From NCBI RefSeq assembly GCF_943193045.1, contig NZ_CALPCN010000003.1, positions 186,001 to 250,000 of the forward strand: DNA of 64,000 nt. The letters run 5' to 3'. Positions within the stretch are counted from its first letter, which is position 1. Each line of letters starts with the position of its first letter. A program made the translations under genes and the position numbers. Under the pieces are notes generated by a model. The model did no database searches. It saw nothing but the letters and a program-made list of their open reading frames with translations, and was not told the origin of the DNA. Positions 1-6,501 of the stretch are shown here, piece by piece. Source of the stretch: Pumilibacter muris. GTDB taxonomy: Bacteria > Bacillota > Clostridia > Christensenellales > Pumilibacteraceae.

Positions 1-94
1 GATACTCTATTGCCTCATCTTTGCTATCAAATTTTTTTAATATATCTTTTACCTCTTTAAATTTATCAATAGCAACCTGAATTTCGGTGTTCAT
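1..94 (-). CDS. hypothetical protein, 5' part only (runs off the window)
   Basis: Reading the complement from an ATG at 94 gives 31 residues that begin MNTEIQVAIDKFKEVKD and stay open to the window edge. They are charged and probably helical. A purine-rich GAGGCGAG lies 4-12 bases upstream as a weak ribosome binding site. A near-perfect sigma-A promoter (148-176) points at this start, which is the best reason to believe it is a real gene. The visible part is too short to assign a family. Confidence 0.6.
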   Translation of the reverse strand, partial: MNTEIQVAIDKFKEVKDILKKFDSKDEAIEY

Positions 95-147
95 AATTTC
101 TCGCCTCACTTGTAAATTACTGTTTATCGCTCTATATGAGCAAATAA

Positions 148-176
148 ATTATAGCATAAACGACAGTATTTTTCAA
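148..176 (-). promoter_or_regulatory. sigma-A promoter for the partial gene at the left edge
   Basis: On the complement the -35 is TTGAAA (171-176) and the -10 is TATAAT (148-153), with exactly 17 bases between them and an extended TGC just before the -10. It would start RNA near 141, giving a leader of about 47 nt. Confidence 0.75.
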
Positions 177-480
177 CTATATGACAGCGTAAAAATGGAC
201 TTATGGCACTGTGGTGGGTGCTTGAATAAACAAGCGGCTCGTTTACGCTCGCCGTCAAGCACCCGCGACAAAACCAACCAAACAAACCAAGAAACCGCCT
301 AAAAAGCAAGGCGGCGGCTAAAATACGGCGACACGCGCAGGCTTTCCGTGTTCGCCGTATTTTTTTACACCGCCGCACTTTCTGCTTTTTATTACGGCGC
401 ATTCTTCTCAGAGTGTTATTCGCACCGTCTTTTTACCGCCGTTTACGCTACGTTATGCAAAACCGAAAAGGCAAAGAAAA
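177..480. other. non-coding stretch with inverted repeats, no credible gene
   Basis: No frame here has a ribosome binding site and plausible composition. There are two inverted repeats. GGGTGCTTGA (216-225) pairs with TCAAGCACCC (255-264), and CCGCCT (295-300) pairs with AGGCGG (309-314). A terminator-like hairpin follows (321-366). A short structured RNA read on the plus strand from about 200 to 366 is possible, but no promoter for it was recognised. Confidence 0.4.
321..366 (+). terminator. rho-independent terminator
   Basis: AATACGGCGACACG pairs with CGTGTTCGCCGTATT (one bulged T) around an 11-nt loop, and a run of seven T follows. It points rightward although no plus-strand gene precedes it. 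Confidence 0.65.
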
Positions 481-510
481 AACCTAAACCGAGATGTTCG
501 ATTTAGGTTT
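474..510 (-). terminator. original terminator of the tRNA-Ser gene, now cut off from it
   Basis: AAACCTAAA (480-488) pairs with TTTAGGTTT (502-510), and on the complement a run of six T follows. It sits immediately beyond the 514-574 copy of the tRNA 3' end. Before the integrative element entered, it would have lain just downstream of tRNA-Ser; it is now about 2.9 kb away. Confidence 0.65.
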
Positions 511-512
511 CA

Positions 513-574
<62 letters not shown>

Positions 575-609
575 ATAAATATGTATTATCCCTATAATCG
601 GGACATATT

Positions 610-644
610 TCCCATTGCGTGGGATTTATTCCAGATGTCTGGAA
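610..644. promoter_or_regulatory. paired small palindromes just inside the left att site
   Basis: TCCCA (610-614) and TGGGA (620-624) flank 5 bases. TTCCAGA (629-635) and TCTGGAA (638-644) flank 2 bases. They lie in a non-coding 100-bp gap between the att repeat and the repressor. That is where integrase or excisionase arm-type sites are usually found, but their role is inferred. Confidence 0.35.
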
Positions 645-681
645 AATGATTGTTCCGACTTGGAATGATAGGGGATAAAAG

Positions 682-710
682 AAAACCGTATCGGCGTGAT
701 ACGGTTTTTT
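682..710. terminator. bidirectional terminator after the repressor gene
   Basis: AAAACCGTATC (682-692) pairs with GATACGGTTTT (698-708), with T-runs on both strands. It overlaps the repressor stop codon (709-711) and would end leftward transcription of that gene. Confidence 0.8.
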
Positions 711-1170
711 AATCTTCATAATATTCGGCGTCAAGTGACAAGAGTTCATCAGAGGCAAGGGCAAACAAGAGGTTTTCTAAATGTATTTTTGCTATTGTGA
801 ATGAAATTAGAGTTTCGTTGTTTTTATTTTGCTCGTAGTGTTCTTTGGTTGTGTTATATTCTTCTAATGTGCTTTTTAAGCAATTTTTGGAATAATCACT
901 TCCATGCATTTGGGTTTCTTCAATTACTCTTGGCGCAATTTCGCGTAGATGTATTTGTGTCTTTTTGTCCTCTCCGAATAAATATTCTATCGGTATGTGA
1001 AAAAGTCTGCTTAAAGTGATTAGTTTTTCGTATGATGGCTCTTGTCTTCCAGACTCCCAATTACTTATTGTGTTTTGTGTAGTATGTAGTAATTTTGCGA
1101 GGTCATGTTGTGTTAGTTTGTGCTTTTTTCTGAGAAAGCGCAAACGATTCATAAAAACATCATCAATCAT
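709..1170 (-). CDS. cI/Cro-like XRE repressor of the integrative element
   Basis: This 153-residue protein has an N-terminal helix-turn-helix of the XRE family at about residues 8-64 (LTQHDLAKLLHTTQNTISNWE is the DNA-binding core). A charged helical C-terminal half probably dimerises; there is no LexA-like protease motif. It is transcribed away from the integrase side, and perfect palindromes bracket the divergent promoter region (1180-1311), the layout of a phage-type lysogeny repressor. Its own -10 box (1180-1185) places the RNA start only 2-4 bases before the ATG at 1170 and no ribosome binding site is present, so the message is probably leaderless, as known for lambda cI. A second possible start is Met7 (1152). 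The repressor call is secure from the fold and context; its targets are inferred. Confidence 0.85.
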   Translation of the reverse strand: MIDDVFMNRLRFLRKKHKLTQHDLAKLLHTTQNTISNWESGRQEPSYEKLITLSRLFHIPIEYLFGEDKKTQIHLREIAPRVIEETQMHGSDYSKNCLKSTLEEYNTTKEHYEQNKNNETLISFTIAKIHLENLLFALASDELLSLDAEYYED

Positions 1171-1179
1171 TATGTTTTA

Positions 1180-1208
1180 ATTATAAACCATTTTGCGATA
1201 AATTGCAA
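1180..1208 (-). promoter_or_regulatory. promoter of the element repressor, with internal half-operator
   Basis: On the complement, -35 TTGCAA (1203-1208) and -10 TATAAT (1180-1185) are 17 bases apart. The spacer carries TTTATCGCAAAA, the same half-site found in the two full palindromes nearby. This suggests that the repressor represses itself. Confidence 0.7.
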
Positions 1209-1229
1209 GAAAAATTGTGTCCAAATACA

Positions 1230-1252
1230 TTTTATCGCAAAATGCGATAAAA
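1230..1252. promoter_or_regulatory. repressor operator 1 (perfect 23-bp palindrome)
   Basis: Arms TTTTATCGCA and TGCGATAAAA flank AAA. It lies directly upstream of the rightward -35 box. It shares the 17-bp core TATCGCAAAATGCGATA with operator 2. Confidence 0.78.
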
Positions 1253-1255
1253 TTG

Positions 1256-1284
1256 TTGACATTTGCAAAGCAATGGTTTATTAT
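1256..1284 (+). promoter_or_regulatory. rightward promoter of the element
   Basis: -35 TTGACA (1256-1261) and -10 TATTAT (1279-1284) are 17 bases apart. The RNA start near 1291 falls at the edge of operator 2, so a bound repressor would block initiation. It would transcribe 1338-1574 and perhaps continue through the structured region to the integrase. Confidence 0.8.
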
Positions 1285-1290
1285 ATAAGC

Positions 1291-1311
1291 AATATCGCAA
1301 AATGCGATATT
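1291..1311. promoter_or_regulatory. repressor operator 2 (perfect 21-bp palindrome)
   Basis: Arms AATATCGCA and TGCGATATT flank AAA. It covers the expected start of the rightward transcript. Its centre is 60 bp from that of operator 1. Confidence 0.78.
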
Positions 1312-1337
1312 AGATTGTGTAAGGGAGTAGCGCAAAA

Positions 1338-1574
1338 ATGGATATGTGGGATTTAGTAAACGATTTGCAATTAGAAGTTGCAGAACTGCAAGAGACGCAA
1401 GAAGTGTTCGTTGAGGATTTAGGACAACTGCTTGTGAGTGAGAATGTAAGTAAGGATACACAAAAGCGGCTTGCATTGTTGTGTTTTATCGGAAACGCAA
1501 TGGCAAACCGCTTAGGCGGTTTGTGTAAGCGCATTTCGGACTTTTGGGGGATAGATTCTAAATTATCCGAATAG
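1338..1574 (+). CDS. small acidic protein of the integrative element, unknown function
   Basis: The protein has 78 residues and starts at ATG 1338, with AAGGGAG at 1321-1326 as ribosome binding site. It is the first gene behind the repressed rightward promoter. The N-terminal half is acidic and helical (repeated E, L, V and Q in a heptad-like pattern, about residues 5-40). The C-terminal half is more basic (RLALLCF, NRLGGLCKRI). No known domain was recognised. Its position matches that of an early regulator, antirepressor or excisionase in phage-like elements, but nothing in the sequence proves any of these. Confidence 0.65.
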   Translation: MDMWDLVNDLQLEVAELQETQEVFVEDLGQLLVSENVSKDTQKRLALLCFIGNAMANRLGGLCKRISDFWGIDSKLSE

Positions 1575-2045
1575 TGCGGAAATGACGCTACAAGGGGCAA
1601 ATGCGGGCGAAAAATGCAAAGAGGTGGCAAAACTCTTTGCAAAGCGAAAACCCAAAACCAACCCCGCCACCCACGCCCCGCTTGCGGGGCGATATGGAGC
1701 GCCGTAACGGAGTGTAGGCAAGAGAAGTGAAATCAATCCGTTTAGGGTGGGGTTCCCTAAACGGACAACAGTGCGGTGGATTAGTGGGCAACCCAACGAA
1801 CTCCTATGGGTTCGGACTATGCGACGTGGGTTGTCCACTTATCCCCCCGCAAGACCGACGGGCGGAAGCATTGCGAACGCCCTGTGAAACGGTTGTGTGA
1901 CGGACGCATGCGGACGGTGCGTAGCCCGCCGCTTGCGTCGTGCCGTTGGTGTGAGCGTCAGCGAACACCGCGCAGTGCCCTTTGGGCGCCTCGCGCGCGT
2001 GCGCGCGTGTGCGCGTTAGTATTACCCAAAGGGCACTGTGTAAAA
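1575..2045 (+). ncRNA. candidate large structured non-coding RNA (or origin-like DNA)
   Basis: This GC-rich stretch of about 470 nt sits in an otherwise AT-rich element, and its open frames have no plausible start site or composition. It holds many strong pairings: GCAAAGAG/CTCTTTGC (1616-1623/1633-1640); GCCCCGC/GCGGGGC (1675-1681/1684-1690); CCGTTTAGGG/CCCTAAACGG (1738-1747/1755-1764); and a long arm of four helices, GCGG, GGAT and AGTGGGCAACCCA (1773-1795) with their partners (1827-1850), capped by CGAACTC/GGGTTCG (1797-1803/1808-1814). There is also GGTGT/ACACC (1948-1952/1965-1969) and a 14-bp perfect stem CAGTGCCCTTTGGG/CCCAAAGGGCACTG (1973-1986/2025-2038). The loop at 1749-1754 (GGGGTT) can pair with AACCCC at 1660-1665 as a pseudoknot. 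The rightward element promoter would transcribe it. Large ornate phage RNAs (ROOL, GOLLD) are the closest known class by size and setting, but no sequence identity was verified. Confidence 0.55.
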
Positions 2046-2095
2046 GTGTAAAAAAAAATCCCACAAAAAGGGAAAAGAAAAAGGAAAACAAAAAA

Positions 2096-2344
2096 ATGAA
2101 AAACACTAATTTTGATAGCTACTATTACGGAGCAAAACGTATTGATAGTTCTTCGTTCTTGTTTGATGTATTCGGCAAAAGTGCGGGTATTCGTCGAACA
2201 TCAAAAAATCATTACGAATTTGTTGCGGTTATGCCCTGGCGAATTTATGTACAGTGTTTTCCTACTTTTCGGGCGGCTTGGGGTTATGTTTGGGGCGAAT
2301 TTTACGAGGAATATAAAAAATATACAGAGGAAGTAAAAAATTGA
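2096..2344 (+). CDS. small aromatic-rich protein upstream of integrase, unknown function
   Basis: The 82-residue protein starts at ATG 2096 after AAGGAAAA (2081-2088). It is rich in Tyr, Phe and Trp (for example YYYGAKR and WGYVWGEFYEEYKKY) and basic in the first half. Its stop overlaps the TTG start of the integrase by four bases (TTGA), so the two are translationally coupled. In tRNA-integrating elements a small basic protein before the integrase is often the excisionase (recombination directionality factor). That is a positional inference only, because no MerR- or Xis-type fold was recognised. Confidence 0.65.
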   Translation: MKNTNFDSYYYGAKRIDSSSFLFDVFGKSAGIRRTSKNHYEFVAVMPWRIYVQCFPTFRAAWGYVWGEFYEEYKKYTEEVKN

Positions 2345-3261
2345 CTATTGAGGAAATGCAAGACAAAATTAAAGATTTATCGCAAAAGGTTGATTTACTT
2401 ATTGCCTTAGTGGTAAAGGGTGGTCAAGGTGCGCTTGCACCTTGTGCTTCTTCATGTGTCTATACTTTGTTTTCGTGGATTGATGAGTGGTTTGTGTTGT
2501 ATAAGGCTTCTACACTTTCGGATAAAGGCTATAAAATGGGATTGAGTATAGAGAAGCATATAAAGCGTAATTTTGAGGATAAGCCTTTGCAAGCCGTTAC
2601 AAGTGATGATATAACATGTGCGTTGAACGCGGTTAAAAGCGAGCGTATGCGGCAAATAGTTTGGAGCATATATAACCAATCATTTGCCAAAGCTGTTAAG
2701 CTCGGATATATTGCCGAAAATCCAATGTCGAATGTGGATACTGTTAAGCATCAATATCAGAACGGGCGAGCTTTGACAAATAGTGAGCAATCGCTTTTTC
2801 TTTCAGTAATAGTCGGTAATGAATTGGAATCGCTTTATCGCTTTTATTTGCTGACTGGTTGTCGTAGAGCCGAAGCATTGACGGTTAAGTGGTCGGATAT
2901 TCAAGACGGATATTTACATATTCGCGGTACGAAAACAAAAAACGCCGTTCGGACTTTCCCGTTATATACTCCATTGGAAAATTTGTTACAATCTATACCG
3001 AGAACGGGAGAACGGTTGTTTCCGTACACGGTGGGCAAAGTACGTAAAAACTTTGAGCGCATACGCAGCCACTTGCCGTTTTCCGACTTTACCATACATG
3101 ATTTGCGGCATACTTTTGCTACACGTTGTCTTGAAAAAGGCATTGCAATGAAAACTGTTCAAAAATGGTTAGGACATTCAAAATATGATACTACCGCCGA
3201 TATTTACAGTCACATAACCACGCAATTTGAGTTAGAAGAAATAACTAAAATTTCGGAATAA
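2341..3261 (+). CDS. int: tyrosine recombinase (integrase) of the element
   Basis: This 306-residue site-specific recombinase of the phage integrase family catalyses insertion into, and excision from, tRNA-Ser. A core-binding SAM-like domain spans about residues 42-132 and the catalytic domain about 143-295. The catalytic set is complete: Arg175 (TGCRRAEAL), a Lys near 198, His253 and Arg256 (IHDLRHTFA), His279 (WLGHS) and the nucleophile Tyr289 (ADIYSHI). The start is taken as TTG 2341 because AGAGGAAG lies 7 bases upstream; an ATG at 2356 has GAGGAA directly abutting it, which is too close. The usual N-terminal arm-binding domain is short or absent. The gene ends about 120 bp from the rebuilt att site. 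Confidence 0.93.
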   Translation: MTIEEMQDKIKDLSQKVDLLIALVVKGGQGALAPCASSCVYTLFSWIDEWFVLYKASTLSDKGYKMGLSIEKHIKRNFEDKPLQAVTSDDITCALNAVKSERMRQIVWSIYNQSFAKAVKLGYIAENPMSNVDTVKHQYQNGRALTNSEQSLFLSVIVGNELESLYRFYLLTGCRRAEALTVKWSDIQDGYLHIRGTKTKNAVRTFPLYTPLENLLQSIPRTGERLFPYTVGKVRKNFERIRSHLPFSDFTIHDLRHTFATRCLEKGIAMKTVQKWLGHSKYDTTADIYSHITTQFELEEITKISE

Positions 3262-3337
3262 ATTTGTCCAAAAGTGTGTTCGTAGCGTGCGCCCCGATTT
3301 ATAACCTAAGTGGGCATGATTATTTGAAAATATATAG

Positions 3338-3375
3338 AAAAATACCCTTTGAGTGGTTACTCATAGGGTATTTTT
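3338..3375. terminator. bidirectional terminator between integrase and tRNA-Ser
   Basis: AAAAATACCCT (3338-3348) pairs with AGGGTATTTTT (3365-3375), with an inner AGT/ACT pairing. It ends the integrase message rightward. Read leftward, it follows the tRNA 3' end and replaces the original terminator now displaced to 474-510. Confidence 0.8.
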
Positions 3376-3382
3376 GCATTAT

Positions 3383-3473
<91 letters not shown>

Positions 3474-3510
3474 AAGTGCGAGTGCTCTACAAAGATTGCA
3501 TTGCCTAATA

Positions 3511-3539
3511 AGGATATAGAAAAAAAGAATTTTTGTCAA
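3511..3539 (-). promoter_or_regulatory. promoter of tRNA-Ser
   Basis: On the complement -35 TTGACA (3534-3539) and -10 TATCCT (3511-3516) are 17 bases apart, about 40 bp before the tRNA 5' end. Confidence 0.7.
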
Positions 3540-3562
3540 CTGTTTTACGCGGACTTTAAAAG

Positions 3563-3605
3563 AAAATGCGCTAAGGGAGAAAAACTTCCGCAAAGCGCAT
3601 TTTTA
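3563..3605. terminator. bidirectional terminator behind the ferritin gene
   Basis: AAAATGCGCT (3563-3572) pairs with AGCGCATTTT (3594-3603), with T-rich tails in both directions. It lies 30 bp beyond the ferritin stop codon. Confidence 0.75.
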
Positions 3606-3634
3606 ATTATAGATTACAAATAAAAACTTTTAAT

Positions 3635-4147
3635 TTACACTACCAGCGACGGGGCGGCGTATACGCGAGCGGCAAGCTCGTTGTTAAGCATATATAGTCC
3701 GTTGGGGGTGGAACCGAACAATTCCATTTTGGCAATAAGATTGTTGGCGTTATCCTCTTCTTCGCTTTGTTCTTTAACAAACCAATCGAGAAGCTGCATT
3801 GTGCGGTAGTCTTTTGCCGATTGCGCGGCGGAATAAATGTCGTTTATAAGCGAGGTAACATATATTTCATGTTCCAAGCCCGCTTTCAAAACGCCCATGT
3901 CGGAATCAAGTTTTTTGTCGGGCTGCGCGATTGCTTCCAACGCAACCTTTTCGTTGTTTTTGTGCAAGTAGCGGTATAACAGCATAGCATGGTCTCTTTC
4001 TTCCTGCGCCTGAACGTAATACCAGTTGGCAAAACCGTTTAATCCGCGCGATTCGAAATAGTTTGAAAAGTCGAGATACAAATACGCGGAATACAGTTCT
4101 TTGTTTACTTGTTCGTTAAGCAGTTTTTTTACTTTTTCGTTTAACAT
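3635..4147 (-). CDS. ftnA: non-haem ferritin (iron storage)
   Basis: This 170-residue bacterial ferritin of usual length should form a 24-subunit cytoplasmic shell that oxidises Fe(II) and stores the mineral. The ferroxidase ligands are all present: Glu17, Glu50, His53, Glu94, Gln127 and Glu130, the bacterial-type pattern. There is no haem-binding methionine as in bacterioferritin. Start ATG 4147 has GGAGGA 6 bases upstream. A TTGACA promoter (4176-4205) precedes it and a terminator follows, so it is a single-gene unit. It belongs with the PerR and rubrerythrin genes elsewhere in the window as iron and peroxide management; no clear Fur or PerR box was found at its promoter. Confidence 0.95.
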   Translation of the reverse strand: MLNEKVKKLLNEQVNKELYSAYLYLDFSNYFESRGLNGFANWYYVQAQEERDHAMLLYRYLHKNNEKVALEAIAQPDKKLDSDMGVLKAGLEHEIYVTSLINDIYSAAQSAKDYRTMQLLDWFVKEQSEEEDNANNLIAKMELFGSTPNGLYMLNNELAARVYAAPSLVV

Positions 4148-4175
4148 AAATTTTCCTCCGTTTTCTTATGCTGAA

Positions 4176-4205
4176 ATTTTAACACCTTACGAAGCGGCTT
4201 GTCAA
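4176..4205 (-). promoter_or_regulatory. promoter of ferritin
   Basis: On the complement -35 TTGACA (4200-4205) and -10 TAAAAT (4176-4181) are 18 bases apart. The leader is about 20-25 nt and carries the GGAGGA site. Confidence 0.75.
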
Positions 4206-4277
4206 CCGATTTTCAAAAAATGGAAGAATGCGTTTTTTTTGCAAAATCGGCTTGCTCGGCAAATTGCGTTTCTATCC

Positions 4278-4306
4278 TTGCCAAATCGAAAAATATGTGC
4301 TATAAT
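4278..4306 (+). promoter_or_regulatory. promoter of the MDR dehydrogenase
   Basis: -35 TTGCCA (4278-4283) and an extended -10 TGCTATAAT (hexamer 4301-4306) have a 17-base spacer. The leader to 4471 is about 155 nt, with no riboswitch recognised in it. Confidence 0.7.
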
Positions 4307-4470
4307 GTTTCAAACGCAAAAATAAAGGAAGAAACGGCGTTCAAAATTTTTTTGTCGAATTTTGAAAAACGTTATTTTACGGCGGCTTAAAAGGCGTTCC
4401 GTTAGGTAATATAAATATTAAGACAGTTTGCCGTTTAACGCTGTTTGCGACGCGGCTACGAGAGGAATTT

Positions 4471-5490
4471 ATGAAAGCATGGAGATTGCACGACAAAGAA
4501 AAGCTCACGCTCGACGAGTTGCCCGTTCAAAACGTGGGACCCGACTGCGTTAAGCTTAAAACTTTGGCTTGCGGCATTAGCATAACCGACGTTTTAATGT
4601 ACGAGGGCAAAATGCCGCTTTCGTCGTCGCCGCTCATAATGGGCAGACAGTGTGTGGGGCTTGTTGTGGAAACGGGCGAAAACGTTACGGGGCTTAGCAG
4701 GGGAAACCGCGTTGCCGCCGACCCGTTCGTTTGTTGCAAAACGTGCGCGCCGTGTAAGTCGGGTAAAAGCGACGAATGCGAAAAAATGCTGTGCTACGGA
4801 GTGAACGACAACGGCTTTATGAGCGATTTTTCGGTTGTGCCCGCAAATATGCTGTACGTTTTGCCCGACCGCGTGCAAGACAGCGACGCCGTTTTTATAG
4901 AGCACATAGCGCTTTCGATTAACACCGTAAGCAAGTTGGGGCTCGATAAGGGCGAGCATATAGTTATAGTTGGCGCAAACGCGCTCGGAATAATACTCGC
5001 GCAAGTGGCCATATATTACCAAGCGGTGCCCATACTTGTTGATACCGATGCCGAAATGCTTTCGCTTGCAGAAAGTCTCGGAGTTTACTACACGGTGAAC
5101 AGCGTTGAAGCCGACCCAATGAAAAAGATATTCTCGCTCACGGGCGGAAAGATGGCGGAAACGGTGGCTTTCGTAACAACTTCGCACATGGCTTTCGGGC
5201 GTAGCCTCGAATATGCCACGAACGGCGGCAGAGTTGCTTTGGTGGGTTGCTCGGATATTGCCGACGAACTTTCGGGAAGTTTCGCGAGCATTTTGAATAA
5301 GCAGTTGAAAGTTATGGGTGTGAACAACGGCGCGCGAATGTTCCCTGCCGCAATAAACTTGCTCGCCACCCGCACGGTAGACGTGAGCAAACTCGTTAGT
5401 TGCGAAATAAAGTTTGCCGACGTTGAAAAATGCGTGCGCGAACACGTTGAAAACAGAGACAGGTTTATTAAAGCGGTTGTAAAGCCGTAA
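4471..5490 (+). CDS. zinc-type alcohol dehydrogenase-like protein (MDR) without catalytic zinc ligands
   Basis: This 339-residue member of the medium-chain dehydrogenase/reductase superfamily has an N-terminal GroES-like domain (about 1-150) and a Rossmann NAD(P) domain (about 150-290). The structural zinc lobe is intact: Cys89, Cys92, Cys95 and Cys103, spaced C-x2-C-x2-C-x7-C. The catalytic zinc site is altered: the usual GICG(S/T)D reads GISITD (Ser37 for the Cys), and the usual GHE reads GRQ (Arg59, Gln60). A zinc-dependent alcohol oxidation is therefore doubtful. It may be a zinc-independent reductase or have another role. The glycine-rich dinucleotide motif (VGANALG, about 168-174) is weak but present. 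Start ATG 4471 follows AGAGGAA. It stands alone behind its own promoter. Confidence 0.85.
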   Translation: MKAWRLHDKEKLTLDELPVQNVGPDCVKLKTLACGISITDVLMYEGKMPLSSSPLIMGRQCVGLVVETGENVTGLSRGNRVAADPFVCCKTCAPCKSGKSDECEKMLCYGVNDNGFMSDFSVVPANMLYVLPDRVQDSDAVFIEHIALSINTVSKLGLDKGEHIVIVGANALGIILAQVAIYYQAVPILVDTDAEMLSLAESLGVYYTVNSVEADPMKKIFSLTGGKMAETVAFVTTSHMAFGRSLEYATNGGRVALVGCSDIADELSGSFASILNKQLKVMGVNNGARMFPAAINLLATRTVDVSKLVSCEIKFADVEKCVREHVENRDRFIKAVVKP

Positions 5491-5502
5491 AGTTTTTTAA
5501 AT

Positions 5503-5557
5503 GCGACGCCCCTTAATAAAATTTTGGCGGTAAAACTAAAAAGGGGCGGGCAGTCGC
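5503..5557. other. long hairpin between the dehydrogenase and rpsF
   Basis: GCGAC plus GCCCCTT (5503-5514) pairs with AAGGGGC (5541-5547) and GTCGC (5553-5557), with GGGCA bulged. No T-run follows in either direction, so it is not a standard intrinsic terminator. It could still be an mRNA end or a protein-binding structure. Confidence 0.4.
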
Positions 5558-5595
5558 AATAAAAGAAAATGTTTTCGCAAAATGGTGAAAATCGG

Positions 5596-5624
5596 TTGCG
5601 GTTTGTTTTTAATTATGATATACT
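5596..5624 (+). promoter_or_regulatory. promoter of the rpsF-ssb-rpsR operon
   Basis: -35 TTGCGG (5596-5601) and -10 TATACT (5619-5624) are 17 bases apart; the RNA should start near 5631. Confidence 0.7.
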
Positions 5625-5628
5625 GTTT

Positions 5629-5698
5629 AGGCTCGGTTATTTTCCGAGCCTTATCCTTACTCTCGCGCGGCGAGGGTCAAAGACCGAAAGGAGGTGCG
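5629..5698 (+). promoter_or_regulatory. structured rpsF leader, possible S6:S18 autoregulatory site
   Basis: The leader holds AGGCTCGG/CCGAGCCT (5629-5636/5644-5651), a CTCGC/GCGAG hairpin and GGTC/GACC just before the ribosome binding site AAAGGAGG. Many bacteria carry an S6:S18-binding structure at this place that represses rpsF translation. The position fits, but the match to that motif was not verified base by base. Confidence 0.45.
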
Positions 5699-5705
5699 AA
5701 ATAGC

Positions 5706-5987
5706 ATGAACAAGTACGAAATTCTGTACATTCTCGCGTCCAACCTCGACGAGGCTGTTAAAGAAGCCCAAATCGAGAAATACAGCGCTTTGGTAACTGC
5801 CAACGGCGGCGAAGTGGAAAGCGTGAATAAGTGGGGCAACAAGCGCTTCGCTTATGAAATCGACGGCAAGAATGACGGCTATTATGTGCTTATGAATTTC
5901 ACGGCTAAATCCGACTTACCGCAGGAAATCGAGCGGCAAATGAAGATTAGCGACGAAGTTATACGCTACATGACGGTACGCAAATAA
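5706..5987 (+). CDS. rpsF: 30S ribosomal protein S6
   Basis: The 93-residue protein is of usual length and carries the S6 signature MNKYEILYILA at the N terminus and YYVLMNF in the middle strand. It binds 16S rRNA in the platform of the small subunit together with S18. The ATG at 5706 is chosen over a GTG at 5694 because AAAGGAGGTG ends at 5694, giving correct spacing to the ATG. It is the first gene of rpsF-ssb-rpsR, the usual Firmicutes order, with a 12-bp gap to ssb. Confidence 0.96.
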   Translation: MNKYEILYILASNLDEAVKEAQIEKYSALVTANGGEVESVNKWGNKRFAYEIDGKNDGYYVLMNFTAKSDLPQEIERQMKISDEVIRYMTVRK

Positions 5988-5999
5988 GGAGTACGCAAG

Positions 6000-6425
6000 A
6001 TGAACAAGTGTATTTTGGTAGGAAATTTAACCCGCGACCCCGAACTTACTCAAACGCAGTCGGGCATATCGATGTGTAGGTTTTCTATTGCGGTGAACCG
6101 CAACTACTCGAACGCCAACGGCGAACGCGAAGCCGATTTTATAAATATAGTGGCTTGGCGCGGTTTGGCGGAAAATTGCGGAAAGTATCTTGCCAAAGGT
6201 CGCAAAGTTGCCGTTTGCGGTCAAATTCAAACCCGCAGTTACGACGATAAAGACGGCAACAAGCGTTATTCCACCGAAGTGGTGGCTGACGACGTCGAGT
6301 TTATAGGCGGCGGACAGAGCGAGGGCGGCGGAAATTACGGTGCCCCGCGCGAAGAAAGAGCGGCTGCGCCCAAAAAGCTCACAAGCGAATTAAAGCCTGT
6401 GGAAGACGACGGTCTGCCTTTCTGA
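6000..6425 (+). CDS. ssb: single-stranded DNA-binding protein
   Basis: This 141-residue SSB has an OB-fold over residues 1-105 (MNKCILVGNLTRDPELT, NIVAWRGLAENCGKYL and GQIQTRSY are hallmark strands). A glycine-rich linker and the acidic tip VEDDGLPF, a variant of the DDDIPF tail that recruits replication and repair partners, follow. AAGGAG overlaps the rpsF stop, 9 bases before the ATG. It coats single-stranded DNA in replication, repair and recombination. Its place between rpsF and rpsR is typical. Confidence 0.96.
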   Translation: MNKCILVGNLTRDPELTQTQSGISMCRFSIAVNRNYSNANGEREADFINIVAWRGLAENCGKYLAKGRKVAVCGQIQTRSYDDKDGNKRYSTEVVADDVEFIGGGQSEGGGNYGAPREERAAAPKKLTSELKPVEDDGLPF

Positions 6426-6501
6426 TTCGAGAGAGCGTTCGGGCGTTTTAACGCCTAAAATATACGCTTTCGAAAAAAATTGATTAGGAGTTATATTGAA
6501 A

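Noticed and set aside
1806-2106. Open frames on both strands in the GC-rich part of the integrative element
   Set aside because: They lack ribosome binding sites and natural composition (Arg/Cys/Pro-rich), and the sequence is better explained by paired RNA or DNA stems.
4199-4390. Small plus-strand frame before the MDR gene
   Set aside because: It overlaps two promoters (4176-4205 and 4278-4306) and has no ribosome binding site.
4594-5445. Long antisense frame (283 codons) opposite the MDR dehydrogenase
   Set aside because: A shadow of codon bias in the real gene. Similar long shadows occur opposite tex, the glycan genes and the lipoprotein gene.
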